A stretch of 48,946 bases of DNA, taken from contig UCCS01000040.1 in NCBI GenBank assembly GCA_900470965.1, forward strand, positions 2,930-51,875, written 5' to 3'. Shown here piece by piece: positions 7,857 through 15,870 of this stretch; positions within the stretch are counted from its first letter, which is position 1; each line of letters opens with the position of its first letter. Below the pieces are notes generated by a model. That model was given only the letters and a program-made list of their open reading frames with translations. It was not told the origin of the DNA and did no database searches. Made by a program: the position numbers and the translations under genes. This stretch comes from Hyphomicrobiales bacterium (GTDB taxonomy: Bacteria; Pseudomonadota; Alphaproteobacteria; Rhizobiales; Rhizobiaceae).

Positions 7857-8540
7857 ATGGCATTCAACGACGATAGCTTCATTCGTGAAGTCAATGAGGA
7901 ACTGCGTTCCGACCAGATGAAGGGCGCGGTGCGCCGGTTTGGACGCTATATCATTGCCATTGCCGTTCTCATCGTGCTCGGAACCATCGGCAAGGTCGCC
8001 TACGAATATTGGGACAATACCCGTTCCTCCGGCGCCGGCGACCAGTTCCTGGCGGCGATGAAGCTTGCCGACGAGAACAAGACTGACGAGGCGCTCGCCG
8101 CTCTCGACAAGCTGGAGAAGGAAGGCCACGGTGCTTACCCGGTCCTGGCGCGCATGCGCGCCGCGACCGTCCAGTCGCAGAAGGGCGACAATGCCGGTGC
8201 GATCGCGTCCTTCCAGACCATCGCCAAGGATAAGTCCGTTCCTGCTGCCGTGCAGGATGCCGCCAAGATGCGCGCCGGCTGGCTGCTGATCGAAAACGGC
8301 GCCTATGAGCAGGTTTCTGCCGCCGTCGAGGAAATGGCCGTTCCGGGCAATGCCTTTCGCCACTCGGCGCGCGAGGCGCTCGGTCTTGCAGCCTACAAGG
8401 CCGGCAACATGGCGCAGGCGCGCCAGTGGTTCCAGTCGATCGTCGACGATGTGGACAGCCCGCGCGGTGTTGCCAATCGTGCCCATATGATGCTTGATCT
8501 CATCACCGCATCCGGCAAGGCGCCCGCCGCGCAGGGCTGA
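7857..8540 (+). CDS. YfgM-like TPR membrane protein
   Basis: This 227-residue protein has a cytoplasmic N-terminal tail, one membrane segment (about residues 30-48, IIAIAVLIVLGTIGKVAY) and a periplasmic helical part with tetratricopeptide-like repeats. The layout and the position immediately before der match YfgM of the E. coli yfgM-bamB-der region. YfgM is an ancillary subunit of the Sec translocon with a role in handing exported proteins to chaperones. Here bamB is absent between the two genes. The ATG follows a GGAGACGAGA site. Confidence 0.82.
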   Translation: MAFNDDSFIREVNEELRSDQMKGAVRRFGRYIIAIAVLIVLGTIGKVAYEYWDNTRSSGAGDQFLAAMKLADENKTDEALAALDKLEKEGHGAYPVLARMRAATVQSQKGDNAGAIASFQTIAKDKSVPAAVQDAAKMRAGWLLIENGAYEQVSAAVEEMAVPGNAFRHSAREALGLAAYKAGNMAQARQWFQSIVDDVDSPRGVANRAHMMLDLITASGKAPAAQG

Positions 8541-8555
8541 GCTTAAGGGAAAATA

Positions 8556-9980
8556 ATGAGTTTTACGGTCGCCATCGTCGGACGCCCGAATGTCGGCAAG
8601 TCGACGCTTTTCAACCGGCTGGTCGGGAAGAAGCTTGCGCTTGTCGATGATACGCCGGGCGTGACCCGCGACCGCCGTCCGGGTGAAGCGCGGCTAATCG
8701 ACCTGCGTTTTACAATTGTCGATACTGCAGGCCTCGAAGAGATGACGGATGAGAGCCTGCAGGGCCGCATGCGCCAGCAGACGGAGACGGCAATCGACGA
8801 GGCTGATCTATCGCTCTTCGTCGTCGATGCTAAAACAGGTCTGACGCCGGTCGATACGGCGCTCGGCGAGATGCTGCGCCGTCGCGGCAAGCCGGTCGTG
8901 CTCGTTGCCAACAAGTCTGAGGCGCGCGGTTCCGACAGCGGTTTCTACGATGCCTATTCGCTGGGGCTTGGCGAACCCGTGCCGATTTCGGCCGAACATG
9001 GGCAGGGCATGCTCGATCTGCGCGACGCCATCGTTGCCGCGCTCGGCGAGGATGTCGCTTATCCGTCGAAGGACGATGTTGCCGTCACCGACGTCGATCT
9101 GCCGCAGCCGACCGGTGAAGAGGGCGAAGAAGACGAAGAGCCCGCCTATGACGACACCAAGCCGCTGCGCGTGGCAATTGTCGGTCGTCCGAATGCCGGC
9201 AAGTCGACGCTGATCAACCGCTTCCTCGGCGAAGACCGGCTGCTGACCGGACCGGAAGCCGGCATTACGCGCGATTCCATCTCGGTGGAATGGGACTGGC
9301 GTGGCCGCACCATCAAGATGTTCGACACGGCCGGCATGCGCCGCAAGGCCAAGGTGATCGAGAAGCTGGAAAAGCTTTCCGTTGCCGATGGGCTGCGCGC
9401 CATCCGCTTTGCCGAGACCGTCGTCATCGTCTTCGACGCGACGATCCCCTTCGAGAAGCAGGATCTGCATATCGTCGACCTCGTGCTGCGCGAAGGCCGC
9501 GCGGCCGTGCTCGCTTTCAACAAGTGGGATATGATCGAGGATCGCCAGGCCGTGCTTGCCGACCTGCGCGAAAAGACCGACCGGCTGCTGCCGCAAGCGC
9601 GCGGCATCCGCGCCGTGCCGATCTCCGGCCAGACCGGCTGGGGCCTCGACAAGCTCATGCAGGCGATCATCGATACGGACCGTGTCTGGAACAAGCGCAT
9701 CTCCACCGCCAAGCTCAATCGCTGGCTGGAGCAGCAGCAGGTCCAGCATCCGCCACCGGCCGTTTCCGGTCGCCGCATCAAGCTCAAATATATGACGCAG
9801 GTAAAGGCGCGCCCGCCGGCCTTCATGGTGTCCTGTACCCGGTCGGATGCCCTGCCGGAATCCTATACGCGCTATCTGATCAACGGGTTGCGGGCGGATT
9901 TCGATATGCCGAGCGTACCGATCCGGATCCATTACCGGTCGCCGGACAATCCCTTCGAGGGCAAGAAGAGGCGGACTTAG
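8556..9980 (+). CDS. der: Ribosome-assembly GTPase Der (EngA)
   Basis: This 474-residue protein has the diagnostic tandem GTPase domains of Der. The first has P-loop GRPNVGKST (residues 9-17), [13 protein letters not shown] and NKSE. The second, after an acidic linker, has GRPNAGKST, a DTAG motif (DTAGMRRK) and NKWD. A C-terminal KH-like domain closes the protein. Der binds the 50S precursor and is essential for large-subunit maturation. It starts 15 bases after the YfgM-like gene, so the two are probably co-transcribed. Confidence 0.97.
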   Translation: MSFTVAIVGRPNVGKSTLFNRLVGKKLALVDDTPGVTRDRRPGEARLIDLRFTIVDTAGLEEMTDESLQGRMRQQTETAIDEADLSLFVVDAKTGLTPVDTALGEMLRRRGKPVVLVANKSEARGSDSGFYDAYSLGLGEPVPISAEHGQGMLDLRDAIVAALGEDVAYPSKDDVAVTDVDLPQPTGEEGEEDEEPAYDDTKPLRVAIVGRPNAGKSTLINRFLGEDRLLTGPEAGITRDSISVEWDWRGRTIKMFDTAGMRRKAKVIEKLEKLSVADGLRAIRFAETVVIVFDATIPFEKQDLHIVDLVLREGRAAVLAFNKWDMIEDRQAVLADLREKTDRLLPQARGIRAVPISGQTGWGLDKLMQAIIDTDRVWNKRISTAKLNRWLEQQQVQHPPPAVSGRRIKLKYMTQVKARPPAFMVSCTRSDALPESYTRYLINGLRADFDMPSVPIRIHYRSPDNPFEGKKRRT

Positions 9981-9992
9981 TCCGCTTCTTGT
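9966..9992 (+). terminator. Terminator overlapping the der stop codon
   Basis: Bases 9966-9976 pair with 9980-9990 (11 bp, one G-T pair) around a TTA loop, followed by GTTGT. The der stop codon TAG (9978-9980) lies in the hairpin loop and stem. Confidence 0.65.
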
Positions 9993-10044
9993 TGTCGCCT
10001 TACCGCTTGGGCCAGAGTGGGTCTTCCGGACGCGCCGGTAGACC

Positions 10045-10482
10045 TCAAGACGTGCTCTTATTCAGCGCTTCCCGCAGCGCGACGATCTCCGCCTGCAGCC
10101 GGGCAAGCTGATCCGCGCCGCGGCCGCTTGCGTCGATGATGCAACCCGGCACGGTCTCAGCTCTTTCCTTCAGCCGCTTGCCTTCCTCCGTCAGGCGCAG
10201 CACGACGACGCGCTCGTCCTGCCTGCTGCGTTCGCGGCGGATGTAGCCTGCCGTTTCCAGGCGCTTGAGGAGAGGGGTCAGCGTGCTCGATTCCAGGAAG
10301 AGCTTTTCACCGAGGCCGCCGACGGTCTGGCCGTCTTCTTCCCAAAGGGAAACCATCGCCAGATATTGCGGATAGGTGAGACCGAGTTCGTCCAGCAGAG
10401 GCTTGTAGACGCGGTTAAAGGCGTGGCTTGCGGTATAGACGGCAAAGCAGATGAAACTGTCGAGTTTCAGTTGGTTCGACAT
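10045..10482 (-). CDS. OhrR-type MarR-family regulator (two-Cys)
   Basis: This 145-residue protein resembles OhrR, the MarR-family sensor of organic hydroperoxides. The reactive N-terminal cysteine is Cys12 in the motif FICFAVY, followed by the conserved YKPLLDELGLTYPQYLAM helix whose tyrosines contact that cysteine. Winged-helix features are LESSTLTPLLKRLE and a wing with RRERSRQDERVV. A second cysteine, Cys114 (VPGCII), makes this a candidate two-Cys OhrR that forms an intersubunit disulfide on oxidation. No ohr gene is adjacent; the divergent gene is a secreted alpha/beta hydrolase. Three palindromes occupy the shared promoter region. It could instead sense another electrophile. Confidence 0.88.
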   Translation of the reverse strand: MSNQLKLDSFICFAVYTASHAFNRVYKPLLDELGLTYPQYLAMVSLWEEDGQTVGGLGEKLFLESSTLTPLLKRLETAGYIRRERSRQDERVVVLRLTEEGKRLKERAETVPGCIIDASGRGADQLARLQAEIVALREALNKSTS

Positions 10483-10511
10483 GGCACGATCTCCAAAACC
10501 GCTGGATATTA

Positions 10512-10597
10512 TATCGCGCGATAAATAATCGTAACCGCTTTTAATGCATGGCAGCTATGTAATAATTTCTATCGTGCGATAATTAATCGTGTGCGAT
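10512..10597. promoter_or_regulatory. Three TATCG/CGATA palindromes, probable operators of the MarR regulator
   Basis: The divergent promoter region holds a perfect 12-bp palindrome TATCGCGCGATA (10512-10523), TATCGTGCGATA (10570-10581, 5-bp arms) and ATCGTGTGCGAT (10586-10597, 4-bp arms). The first lies 30 bases upstream of the regulator gene; the other two form a pair 50-78 bases upstream of the hydrolase. Symmetric MarR dimers bind sites of this size. Assignment to the adjacent regulator is inferred from position. Confidence 0.75.
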
Positions 10598-10647
10598 ATA
10601 AATCTCGTGTTCAGGACGAACGCAACAAACCCGAAGAGGACACGACA

Positions 10648-11661
10648 ATGTCGACGATCAAGACCGCAGTTTCCGCAGCAGCAATCCTGGCAGCTTCCGC
10701 CATTGGAGCGTTTGCCGATCCGGTACTGGAACCGACAACGCAGAAATTCATCGATAGCCTGGCCGGCTCCAAGCCGATCTACACGTTCTCGCCTGCCGAT
10801 GCCCGCAACATTCTCGCCGGTGCCCAGAAGGGCGACGTGAAGAAGTTGGCGGCTCAGGAAGAGGATAAGGTGATCAAGGTCGGCCCGACGGGCAGTGTCA
10901 AGCTGCGCGTCGTTCGCCCTGAGGGCGCTAAGGGCACATTGCCTGTGATTATGTATTTCCATGGCGGCGGCTGGGTATTGGGCGATGCCGATACACATGA
11001 CAGGCTGGTGCGCGAAATTGCCAATGGCGCGAAAGCCGCTGTCGTCTTTGTCGACTATGATCGTTCGCCGGAAGCGCGTTACCCGATCGCCATCGAACAG
11101 GCTTATGCCGCCACCAAATATGTCGCCGATCATGCCAAGGAATTCCACGTGGATGCAAGCCGTCTTGCCGTTGCCGGCGATAGCGTCGGAGGCAATATGG
11201 CGGCTGTCGTGACGCTGCTTGCCAAGGAACGTGGCGGTCCTGCTATCGACCAGCAGGTGCTGTTCTACCCTGTCACCGACGCTAATTTCGACACTGGCTC
11301 CTACAACCAGTTCGCCAATGGCCCGTGGCTGACCAGGGAGGCCATGAAGTGGTTCTGGAACGCTTACCTGCCGGACGAAGCCAAGCGCAAGGATCCGACC
11401 GCTTCGCCGCTGCAGGCCTCACTCGAGCAGCTGAACGGCCTGCCGCCGGCCCTCATCATCACAGATGAAAACGACGTGCTGCGCGATGAAGGCGAAGCCT
11501 ATGGCCGCAAGCTCACTCAGGCCGGCGTGAAGGTCACATCGATCCGCTACAACGGCACGATCCACGATTTCGTGCTCTTGAATGCGATTGCCGAAACGCC
11601 GGCCGTGCGTGGCGCCATCTCCGTCGCCAACGATACGCTGCGCGCCGCCCTTCACAAGTAA
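10648..11661 (+). CDS. Secreted alpha/beta hydrolase, hormone-sensitive-lipase family
   Basis: This 337-residue protein has a signal peptide (AAAILAASAIGAFA, cut near residue 23) and a catalytic domain of the HSL/acetyl-esterase family. The oxyanion-hole motif is HGGGW, the nucleophile elbow is GDSVGG, the acid lies in the ITDENDVLRDE segment and the base is the His of IHDFVLL. The likely reaction is hydrolysis of a small ester or amide in the periplasm. ATG 10648 follows GAGGA and begins the signal peptide; upstream in-frame codons would run into the operators. Control by the divergent OhrR-type regulator is likely, which would make this an oxidant- or electrophile-inducible esterase. Confidence 0.9.
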   Translation: MSTIKTAVSAAAILAASAIGAFADPVLEPTTQKFIDSLAGSKPIYTFSPADARNILAGAQKGDVKKLAAQEEDKVIKVGPTGSVKLRVVRPEGAKGTLPVIMYFHGGGWVLGDADTHDRLVREIANGAKAAVVFVDYDRSPEARYPIAIEQAYAATKYVADHAKEFHVDASRLAVAGDSVGGNMAAVVTLLAKERGGPAIDQQVLFYPVTDANFDTGSYNQFANGPWLTREAMKWFWNAYLPDEAKRKDPTASPLQASLEQLNGLPPALIITDENDVLRDEGEAYGRKLTQAGVKVTSIRYNGTIHDFVLLNAIAETPAVRGAISVANDTLRAALHK

Positions 11662-11664
11662 GGG

Positions 11665-12849
11665 TCAATCAGCTGAAGAGAGAGGCCCGGCGGTATCGCC
11701 GGGCTTTCTGCTTCTTGGAAGGGATTTGGTGGCATATTGCCACGCCTTCTTCCATTTCGGCGTGATGACGCCGTTGGCGGCGCGGATATTGTTGATGAAT
11801 TGCAGCGTTGCCGCTTCCCAGGAATATTGCAGGGCAAGCTCGCGTGCCTTCTCCCGCGAGCTGGAGAGGGCAGCAATGCAGGCAGCCTGCAGGTTCTCGT
11901 CCAGCGCGCCGACAAGGCTTTCTTCGCCGATGATATCCAGCGGGCCGGTAACGGGATAGGCCGCGACCGGGACGCCTGATGCAAGCGCCTCCAGAATGGT
12001 GTTGCCGAACGTATCCGTCAGCGACGGGAAGACGAAGACATCGGCCTGCGCATAGGCATTTGCCAGTTCTTCGCCGAATTTCACGCCGGTGAAATGCACA
12101 TCCGGATAGCGTTCTTCGAGTTCGGCGCGTGCGGGGCCGTCGCCGACCACCACTTTCGAGCCGGGCAGATCGAGATCCAGAAAGGCCGGCAGGTTCTTTT
12201 CCAATGCCACGCGGCCGACTGTCATGAAAATCGGCCGGGGAAGGCCAAAGGGCTTTTCCTCCTGCGGCATCGGATGAAATTGCGTGGCATCGATGCCGCG
12301 GCTCCAGGGCATCAGGTTCTTGAGCCCCTTGGCAGCCAGTTCGCGGGCAAGGCTGGGCGTCGCCACCATGCAGCCGGCGCCGCCATTATGGAACCAGCGC
12401 ACGAAGGCGTAGAGCCAGCTCTCGGGGATCGGCAGGCGAGCCGACACATATTCCGGAAAGCGGGTGTGGTAGCTGGTGGAAAAGGGCATGCGCTTGCGGA
12501 TGCACCACCGCCGCGCCGACAGGCCGAGCGGGCCTTCCGTCGCGATGTGGACGTAGGAAGGATTGTGCTTTTCGATCTCGCGGGCGACGCGGCGGTACCA
12601 GGCGATCGACAGGCGGATCTCAGGGTAGGTGGGGCAGGGGATGCTGGCGAAACGCTCGGGCGTCACCATCGAGACTTCGACGCCCATCCTGGCCAGTTCG
12701 CGATTGGTGTTTTCGATCGAGCGGACGACGCCATTGACCTGCGGATGCCAGGCATCGGTGACGATCACAAGCCGCTCCGGCACGGCCCCAGCCGCTGCGG
12801 CACTAGCCCAGCTTTCGCCGCTATATGAATTTGACGGACGTTGCAGCAT
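11665..12849 (-). CDS. GT4-family glycosyltransferase (MgtA/SqdX-like)
   Basis: This 394-residue protein has the two-Rossmann layout of GT-B glycosyltransferases. The N-terminal domain starts with LVIVTDAWHPQVNGVVRS, typical of the MgtA/SqdX branch that glycosylates lipids. The C-terminal domain has FMTVGRVALEKN, VVVGDGPARAELE and the donor-binding EX7E-type segment PSLTDTFGNTILEALASG. It most likely transfers a sugar from a nucleotide donor to a membrane lipid or other acceptor. ATG 12849 is preferred over TTG 12885 because GGAAATGGAA precedes it. It is convergent with the esterase, whose terminator lies inside its 3' end. Confidence 0.85.
   Translation of the reverse strand: MLQRPSNSYSGESWASAAAAGAVPERLVIVTDAWHPQVNGVVRSIENTNRELARMGVEVSMVTPERFASIPCPTYPEIRLSIAWYRRVAREIEKHNPSYVHIATEGPLGLSARRWCIRKRMPFSTSYHTRFPEYVSARLPIPESWLYAFVRWFHNGGAGCMVATPSLARELAAKGLKNLMPWSRGIDATQFHPMPQEEKPFGLPRPIFMTVGRVALEKNLPAFLDLDLPGSKVVVGDGPARAELEERYPDVHFTGVKFGEELANAYAQADVFVFPSLTDTFGNTILEALASGVPVAAYPVTGPLDIIGEESLVGALDENLQAACIAALSSSREKARELALQYSWEAATLQFINNIRAANGVITPKWKKAWQYATKSLPRSRKPGDTAGPLSSAD
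11685..11709 (+). terminator. Terminator of the esterase gene, inside the convergent gene's 3' end
   Basis: GCCCGGCG (11685-11692) pairs perfectly with CGCCGGGC (11697-11704) around GTAT, followed by TTTCT. It lies 24 bases after the esterase stop and within the coding region of the convergent glycosyltransferase. Confidence 0.75.
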
Positions 12850-13047
12850 GTTTCCATTTCCATCAGCGTCGCTTAGTTTTGGCAACGCACAACCCCTGGC
12901 GGGGTTTCCGGAATGGCGATTCCCGCATTCTTATTTTGGCGGAAGTGCATGATGGAAATATTACAGCCCTGTACGAGTATTTACAGGAACTTGCGGCAGC
13001 CGGGGCCAGCAATTATGTCGGCGATGAATGGCCGAAAGGCGTTTGCG

Positions 13048-13086
13048 CCTTGAAAAGGAACGGCGCCGACGGGGAAGTCGGCGCCG
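13048..13086 (-). terminator. Terminator of glnII
   Basis: A perfect 10-bp stem (13061-13070 with 13077-13086) lies 9 bases after the glnII stop. On the minus strand it is followed by TTCCTTTTC. Confidence 0.82.
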
Positions 13087-13095
13087 CAGTAAAAC

Positions 13096-14136
13096 TTAGG
13101 CTGCAGCCGAAGCGAAACCGGAAGTCGGGACTTCCGAGATGGTCTTCAGAACCTGCGAAGCGATCTGGTAGGGGTCGCCCTGGGAGTTCGGGCGGCGATC
13201 TTCGAGGTAGCCCTTGTAGTCGTTCTTGACGAAGGAATGCGGAACACGGATCGAGGCGCCACGGTCAGCAACGCCGTAGGAGAACTTGTTCCACGGAGCC
13301 GTCTCGTGCTTGCCGGTCAGACGCTTGTCGTTGTCGGGGCCGTAAACGTTGATGTGGTCCATCAGGTTCTTGTCGAACTGCGCCATCAGCGCTTCGAAAT
13401 AGGCCTTGCCGCCGACTTCGCGCATGAACTTGGTCGAGAAGTTGCAATGCATGCCCGAACCGTTCCAGTCGGTGTCGCCGAGCGGCTTGCAGTGATACTC
13501 GATGTCGATGCCGTATTTTTCGGTCAGGCGCTGCAGGAGGTAGCGCGCCATCCAGATCTGGTCGGCGGCCTTCTTGGAGCCCTTGCCGAAAATCTGGAAT
13601 TCCCACTGGCCCTTGGCCACTTCGGCGTTGATGCCTTCGTGGTTGATGCCGGCAGCGAGGCAGAGGTCGAGGTGCTCTTCAACGATTTCGCGGGCAACCG
13701 AACCGACATTCGAGTAGCCGACGCCGGTGTAGTAAGGACCCTGCGGAGCCGGGTAGCCGCTCTCCGGGAAGCCGAGCGGACGGCCGTTTTCGTAGAAGAA
13801 ATATTCCTGCTCGAAGCCGAACCAGGCATCTTCGTCGTCGAGGATGGTCGCACGAGCGTTGCTTGCATGCGGTGTCACGCCATCCGGCATCATGACTTCG
13901 CACATGACGAGCACACCGTTGGTGCGGGCCGGATCGGGATAGATGGCAACCGGCTTCAGCACGCAGTCAGAGCTGCGGCCTTCAGCCTGCATCGTCGACG
14001 AACCATCGAAGCCCCAGAGCGGGAGCTGTTCGAGCGTCGGGAAACTATCGAATTCCTTGATCTGCGTCTTGCCACGCAGGTTCGGTACCGGGGTGTACCC
14101 ATCGAGCCAAATATACTCGAGCTTATACTTTGTCAT
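13096..14136 (-). CDS. glnII: Glutamine synthetase type II
   Basis: This 346-residue enzyme is the eukaryotic-type glutamine synthetase (GSII) that rhizobia carry besides GlnA. It makes glutamine from glutamate, ammonia and ATP and is expected to be octameric or decameric. Motifs are FDGSSTMQAEGRSSD near the N-terminus and GFEQEYFF with the metal-binding glutamates, followed by the AGINHEGINAEVAKGQWEFQ region. ATG 14136 gives the family start MTKYKLEYIWLDGY. Upstream is a sigma-54 promoter (14221-14239), fitting NtrC-dependent activation under nitrogen limitation. The divergent gstI gene encodes the known translational inhibitor of glnII mRNA, a second layer of control. Confidence 0.97.
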   Translation of the reverse strand: MTKYKLEYIWLDGYTPVPNLRGKTQIKEFDSFPTLEQLPLWGFDGSSTMQAEGRSSDCVLKPVAIYPDPARTNGVLVMCEVMMPDGVTPHASNARATILDDEDAWFGFEQEYFFYENGRPLGFPESGYPAPQGPYYTGVGYSNVGSVAREIVEEHLDLCLAAGINHEGINAEVAKGQWEFQIFGKGSKKAADQIWMARYLLQRLTEKYGIDIEYHCKPLGDTDWNGSGMHCNFSTKFMREVGGKAYFEALMAQFDKNLMDHINVYGPDNDKRLTGKHETAPWNKFSYGVADRGASIRVPHSFVKNDYKGYLEDRRPNSQGDPYQIASQVLKTISEVPTSGFASAAA

Positions 14137-14220
14137 CGCGACTCTCTCTGCTGCGAACTTGAGCAAATCCTGAGGCAGTAGACGCAAGGGTGCGCTCTCC
14201 CGCCAGGGGATGCCTCTTGT

Positions 14221-14239
14221 GAAGCACGTAGCGTGCCAG
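14221..14239 (-). promoter_or_regulatory. Sigma-54 promoter of glnII
   Basis: Read on the minus strand the sequence is CTGGCACGCTACGTGCTTC. It contains the invariant GG and GC of -24/-12 promoters with exactly 10 bases between them and matches TGGCACG-N4-TTGC well, apart from G for the first T of the -12 element. Transcription would start near 14212, leaving a leader of about 76 bases. Rhizobial glnII genes are known to need RpoN and NtrC. I could not find a convincing NtrC site by eye. Confidence 0.85.
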
Positions 14240-14488
14240 ATCGGGCGGTCGACATAAAAAATTTACGAATCATCCCGCGATCGCAATTTCGGAGCGGACG
14301 CGGTAGGAGGCGGATGGAGCCGGTATGTGGCTATCCCGCTTAGAGATGAGCATTTTCCGCGTTGGAACCAGATGAAAATTCTGGCGTTGAGGCTGACGGA
14401 TTAAGTTTTAAACAAATCAGCGCAAGCTTAATCAGGAAATGCTGCATCGATCGTTTATAATTGCAACATTGCTGTTATTTTGTGCAAT

Positions 14489-14518
14489 TTGCATAAACTA
14501 TGTGCATTGTGCTATTAT
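14489..14518 (+). promoter_or_regulatory. Putative sigma-70 promoter of gstI
   Basis: TTGCAT (14489-14494) and TATTAT (14513-14518) are separated by 18 bases, 46 bases before gstI. Around them TGTGCA words recur (14481-14486 and 14501-14506). In R. leguminosarum gstI is reported to be repressed by NtrC, so such repeats may be regulator contacts; this is an inference. Confidence 0.45.
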
Positions 14519-14563
14519 ACAGACCGTGAATGTTGATAGGCCGAACTGAAGAAAGGCTATCTC

Positions 14564-14755
14564 ATGGCAATCGGTTTCCATCGTGAATCCGCGACAATCT
14601 ACCAGTTTCCCGTCAAGGCCGTTCAGGCACAGAACCGCTTCGAGCGCTTTCGCATGATGGAGCGGGAGGCCGCTGATGTGTGTGACGCTGCGCTCGACAG
14701 CTGCTGGTATCACGACGAAGCCGTTCGCGCCGACGACAAGAAGCCCAATTCCTGA
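14564..14755 (+). CDS. gstI: GstI, translational inhibitor of glutamine synthetase II
   Basis: This 63-residue cytosolic protein is divergent from glnII, the exact position and length reported for GstI of Rhizobium leguminosarum, which blocks translation of glnII mRNA when nitrogen is plentiful. It belongs to the small DUF2735-type family. Residues visible are a YQFP motif (13-16), an Arg-rich amphipathic middle (NRFERFRMMERE) and an acidic C-terminal third with CDAALDSCWYHDE. The ATG follows GAAAGG. Identification rests on gene position, length and recalled family features, not on an alignment. Confidence 0.88.
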   Translation: MAIGFHRESATIYQFPVKAVQAQNRFERFRMMEREAADVCDAALDSCWYHDEAVRADDKKPNS

Positions 14756-14845
14756 TCTGACGATCGATGATGAATGACCGCTTAGGCGGGGGCCGGCCTG
14801 CGCGTGGCCGCGCGATAAGCGACATGCGCAGGCTTCATCATTATA

Positions 14846-15757
14846 TCAGAGGCCGAGCTTTTCCTTCGGCACGAGTGCGCCATGTTCGCTGACCACGCGG
14901 GCGGCGATTTTAGCCCCGAAGCGAGCGGCTGCCGGGGCGTCCCGGTTTTCCAGATAATGAGCAAGGAATGCGCCGTTGAAACTGTCGCCCGCGCTCGTCG
15001 TGTCGACGACCTTTTTGACCTTTTCCGCCGGCACGTAAGCTTTCTCGTTGGCGAAGCTCAGCGTTGCACCTTCGGCGCCGTTCTTGACGACGACATGCGA
15101 GGCACCAAGCGCAAGATAGCGCGCAATGGTGGCGTCGATGGAAGCGTCTCCGAAATGGGCGGCCTCATCATCGAAGCTCGGCATGACCAGCGAGGAGGAG
15201 CGTGCGCCTTCATTGATTGTGATGTGCATCACGTCGTAGCTCGACCATAGACGCGGGCGAATGTTGGGATCGAAGACGACGAATTTGCCGATGGCCTTAG
15301 CACGGCGGATTTCCGCGAGCAGCGTCTCGGCATCGTCTTGGGAGAGGATGGCAAGCGTGATGCCGGAGAAATAGACGACATCGGCACTTTCCACTGCTTC
15401 GCGCAGGCGGTCGGGATCGGTCGCGAGGCTGCGGGCGGCCGAACTGTCGCGCCAGTAGCTGAAGGAGCGCTCGCCGTTCCTCAGATTGATCATGTAAAGG
15501 CCGGGCGTCTTGCCCTTGATGCGGCGGATGAGATCCGTGCCGATGCCGGCCTTGCCCATGAAGGCGACCATCTCGTCGGACATCGGATCATCGCCGAGCG
15601 CGGTGAAGTAATCGACCGACCAGGCGGGGGGCAGGCAGGCGCGGGCATACCATGCGGTGTTGAAAGTATCGCCGGCAAAGCCTTTCCGCAGCAGGCCTTC
15701 ACCCGCCTGCGAGAGCTCCACCATGCATTCGCCGATCGACAGAAACCGTCCGCTCAA
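14846..15757 (-). CDS. PfkB-family sugar kinase, 2-keto-3-deoxygluconate kinase-like
   Basis: This 303-residue PfkB-family kinase resembles KdgK, which phosphorylates 2-keto-3-deoxygluconate in the hexuronate/Entner-Doudoroff route. Evidence is the N-terminal FLSIGECMVELSQ strand, FAGDTFNTAWY, the substrate-lid region with GLYMINLRNGERSF, FDPNIRPRLW, and the C-terminal ATP-binding motif DTTSAGDSFNG with the catalytic Asp. The start is a TTG at 15757: GGGAGGA lies 4 bases upstream and the protein then begins at the conserved first strand; an in-frame extension to 15838 has no ribosome site and enters the opp terminator. It lies downstream of the opp operon. Ketogluconate or other sugar specificity cannot be excluded. 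Confidence 0.85.
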   Translation of the reverse strand: MSGRFLSIGECMVELSQAGEGLLRKGFAGDTFNTAWYARACLPPAWSVDYFTALGDDPMSDEMVAFMGKAGIGTDLIRRIKGKTPGLYMINLRNGERSFSYWRDSSAARSLATDPDRLREAVESADVVYFSGITLAILSQDDAETLLAEIRRAKAIGKFVVFDPNIRPRLWSSYDVMHITINEGARSSSLVMPSFDDEAAHFGDASIDATIARYLALGASHVVVKNGAEGATLSFANEKAYVPAEKVKKVVDTTSAGDSFNGAFLAHYLENRDAPAAARFGAKIAARVVSEHGALVPKEKLGL

Positions 15758-15819
15758 GCCATCCTCCCGGATTTTTTCTGCTCTTGCGGATACGCGAAGA
15801 GGCGGGATGAGACAAGTCA

Positions 15820-15860
15820 ACGAAAGCGGAAAGTCCATCGCCCCGATGCCGGGGCGATGG
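15820..15860 (-). terminator. Terminator of the opp operon
   Basis: A perfect 11-bp stem (15835-15845 with 15850-15860) around a 4-base loop lies 10 bases after the oppF stop. On the minus strand ACTTTCCGCTTTCG follows. Confidence 0.72.
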
Positions 15861-15870
15861 GGAATTCAGG

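Larger units (their letters stand above)
14137..14563. other. glnII-gstI divergent intergenic region
   Basis: These 427 bases hold the glnII leader and sigma-54 promoter on the glnII side and the putative gstI promoter on the gstI side. The middle part (about 14250-14460) has no reading frame or clear hairpin that I can support; the part next to gstI is AT-rich with repeated TGTGCA/TTGCAT-like words. Confidence 0.7.

Noticed and set aside
8808..9932. 374-codon minus-strand open frame opposite der
   Set aside because: der is certain; this is a high-GC shadow frame.
13237..14181. 314-codon plus-strand open frame opposite glnII
   Set aside because: Antisense to a strongly conserved enzyme, with no domain signature.
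14796..14833. GCCTGCGC/GCGCAGGC inverted repeat after gstI
   Set aside because: The 22-base loop and lack of T-run make a terminator call weak, although it lies between convergent gstI and the kinase gene.
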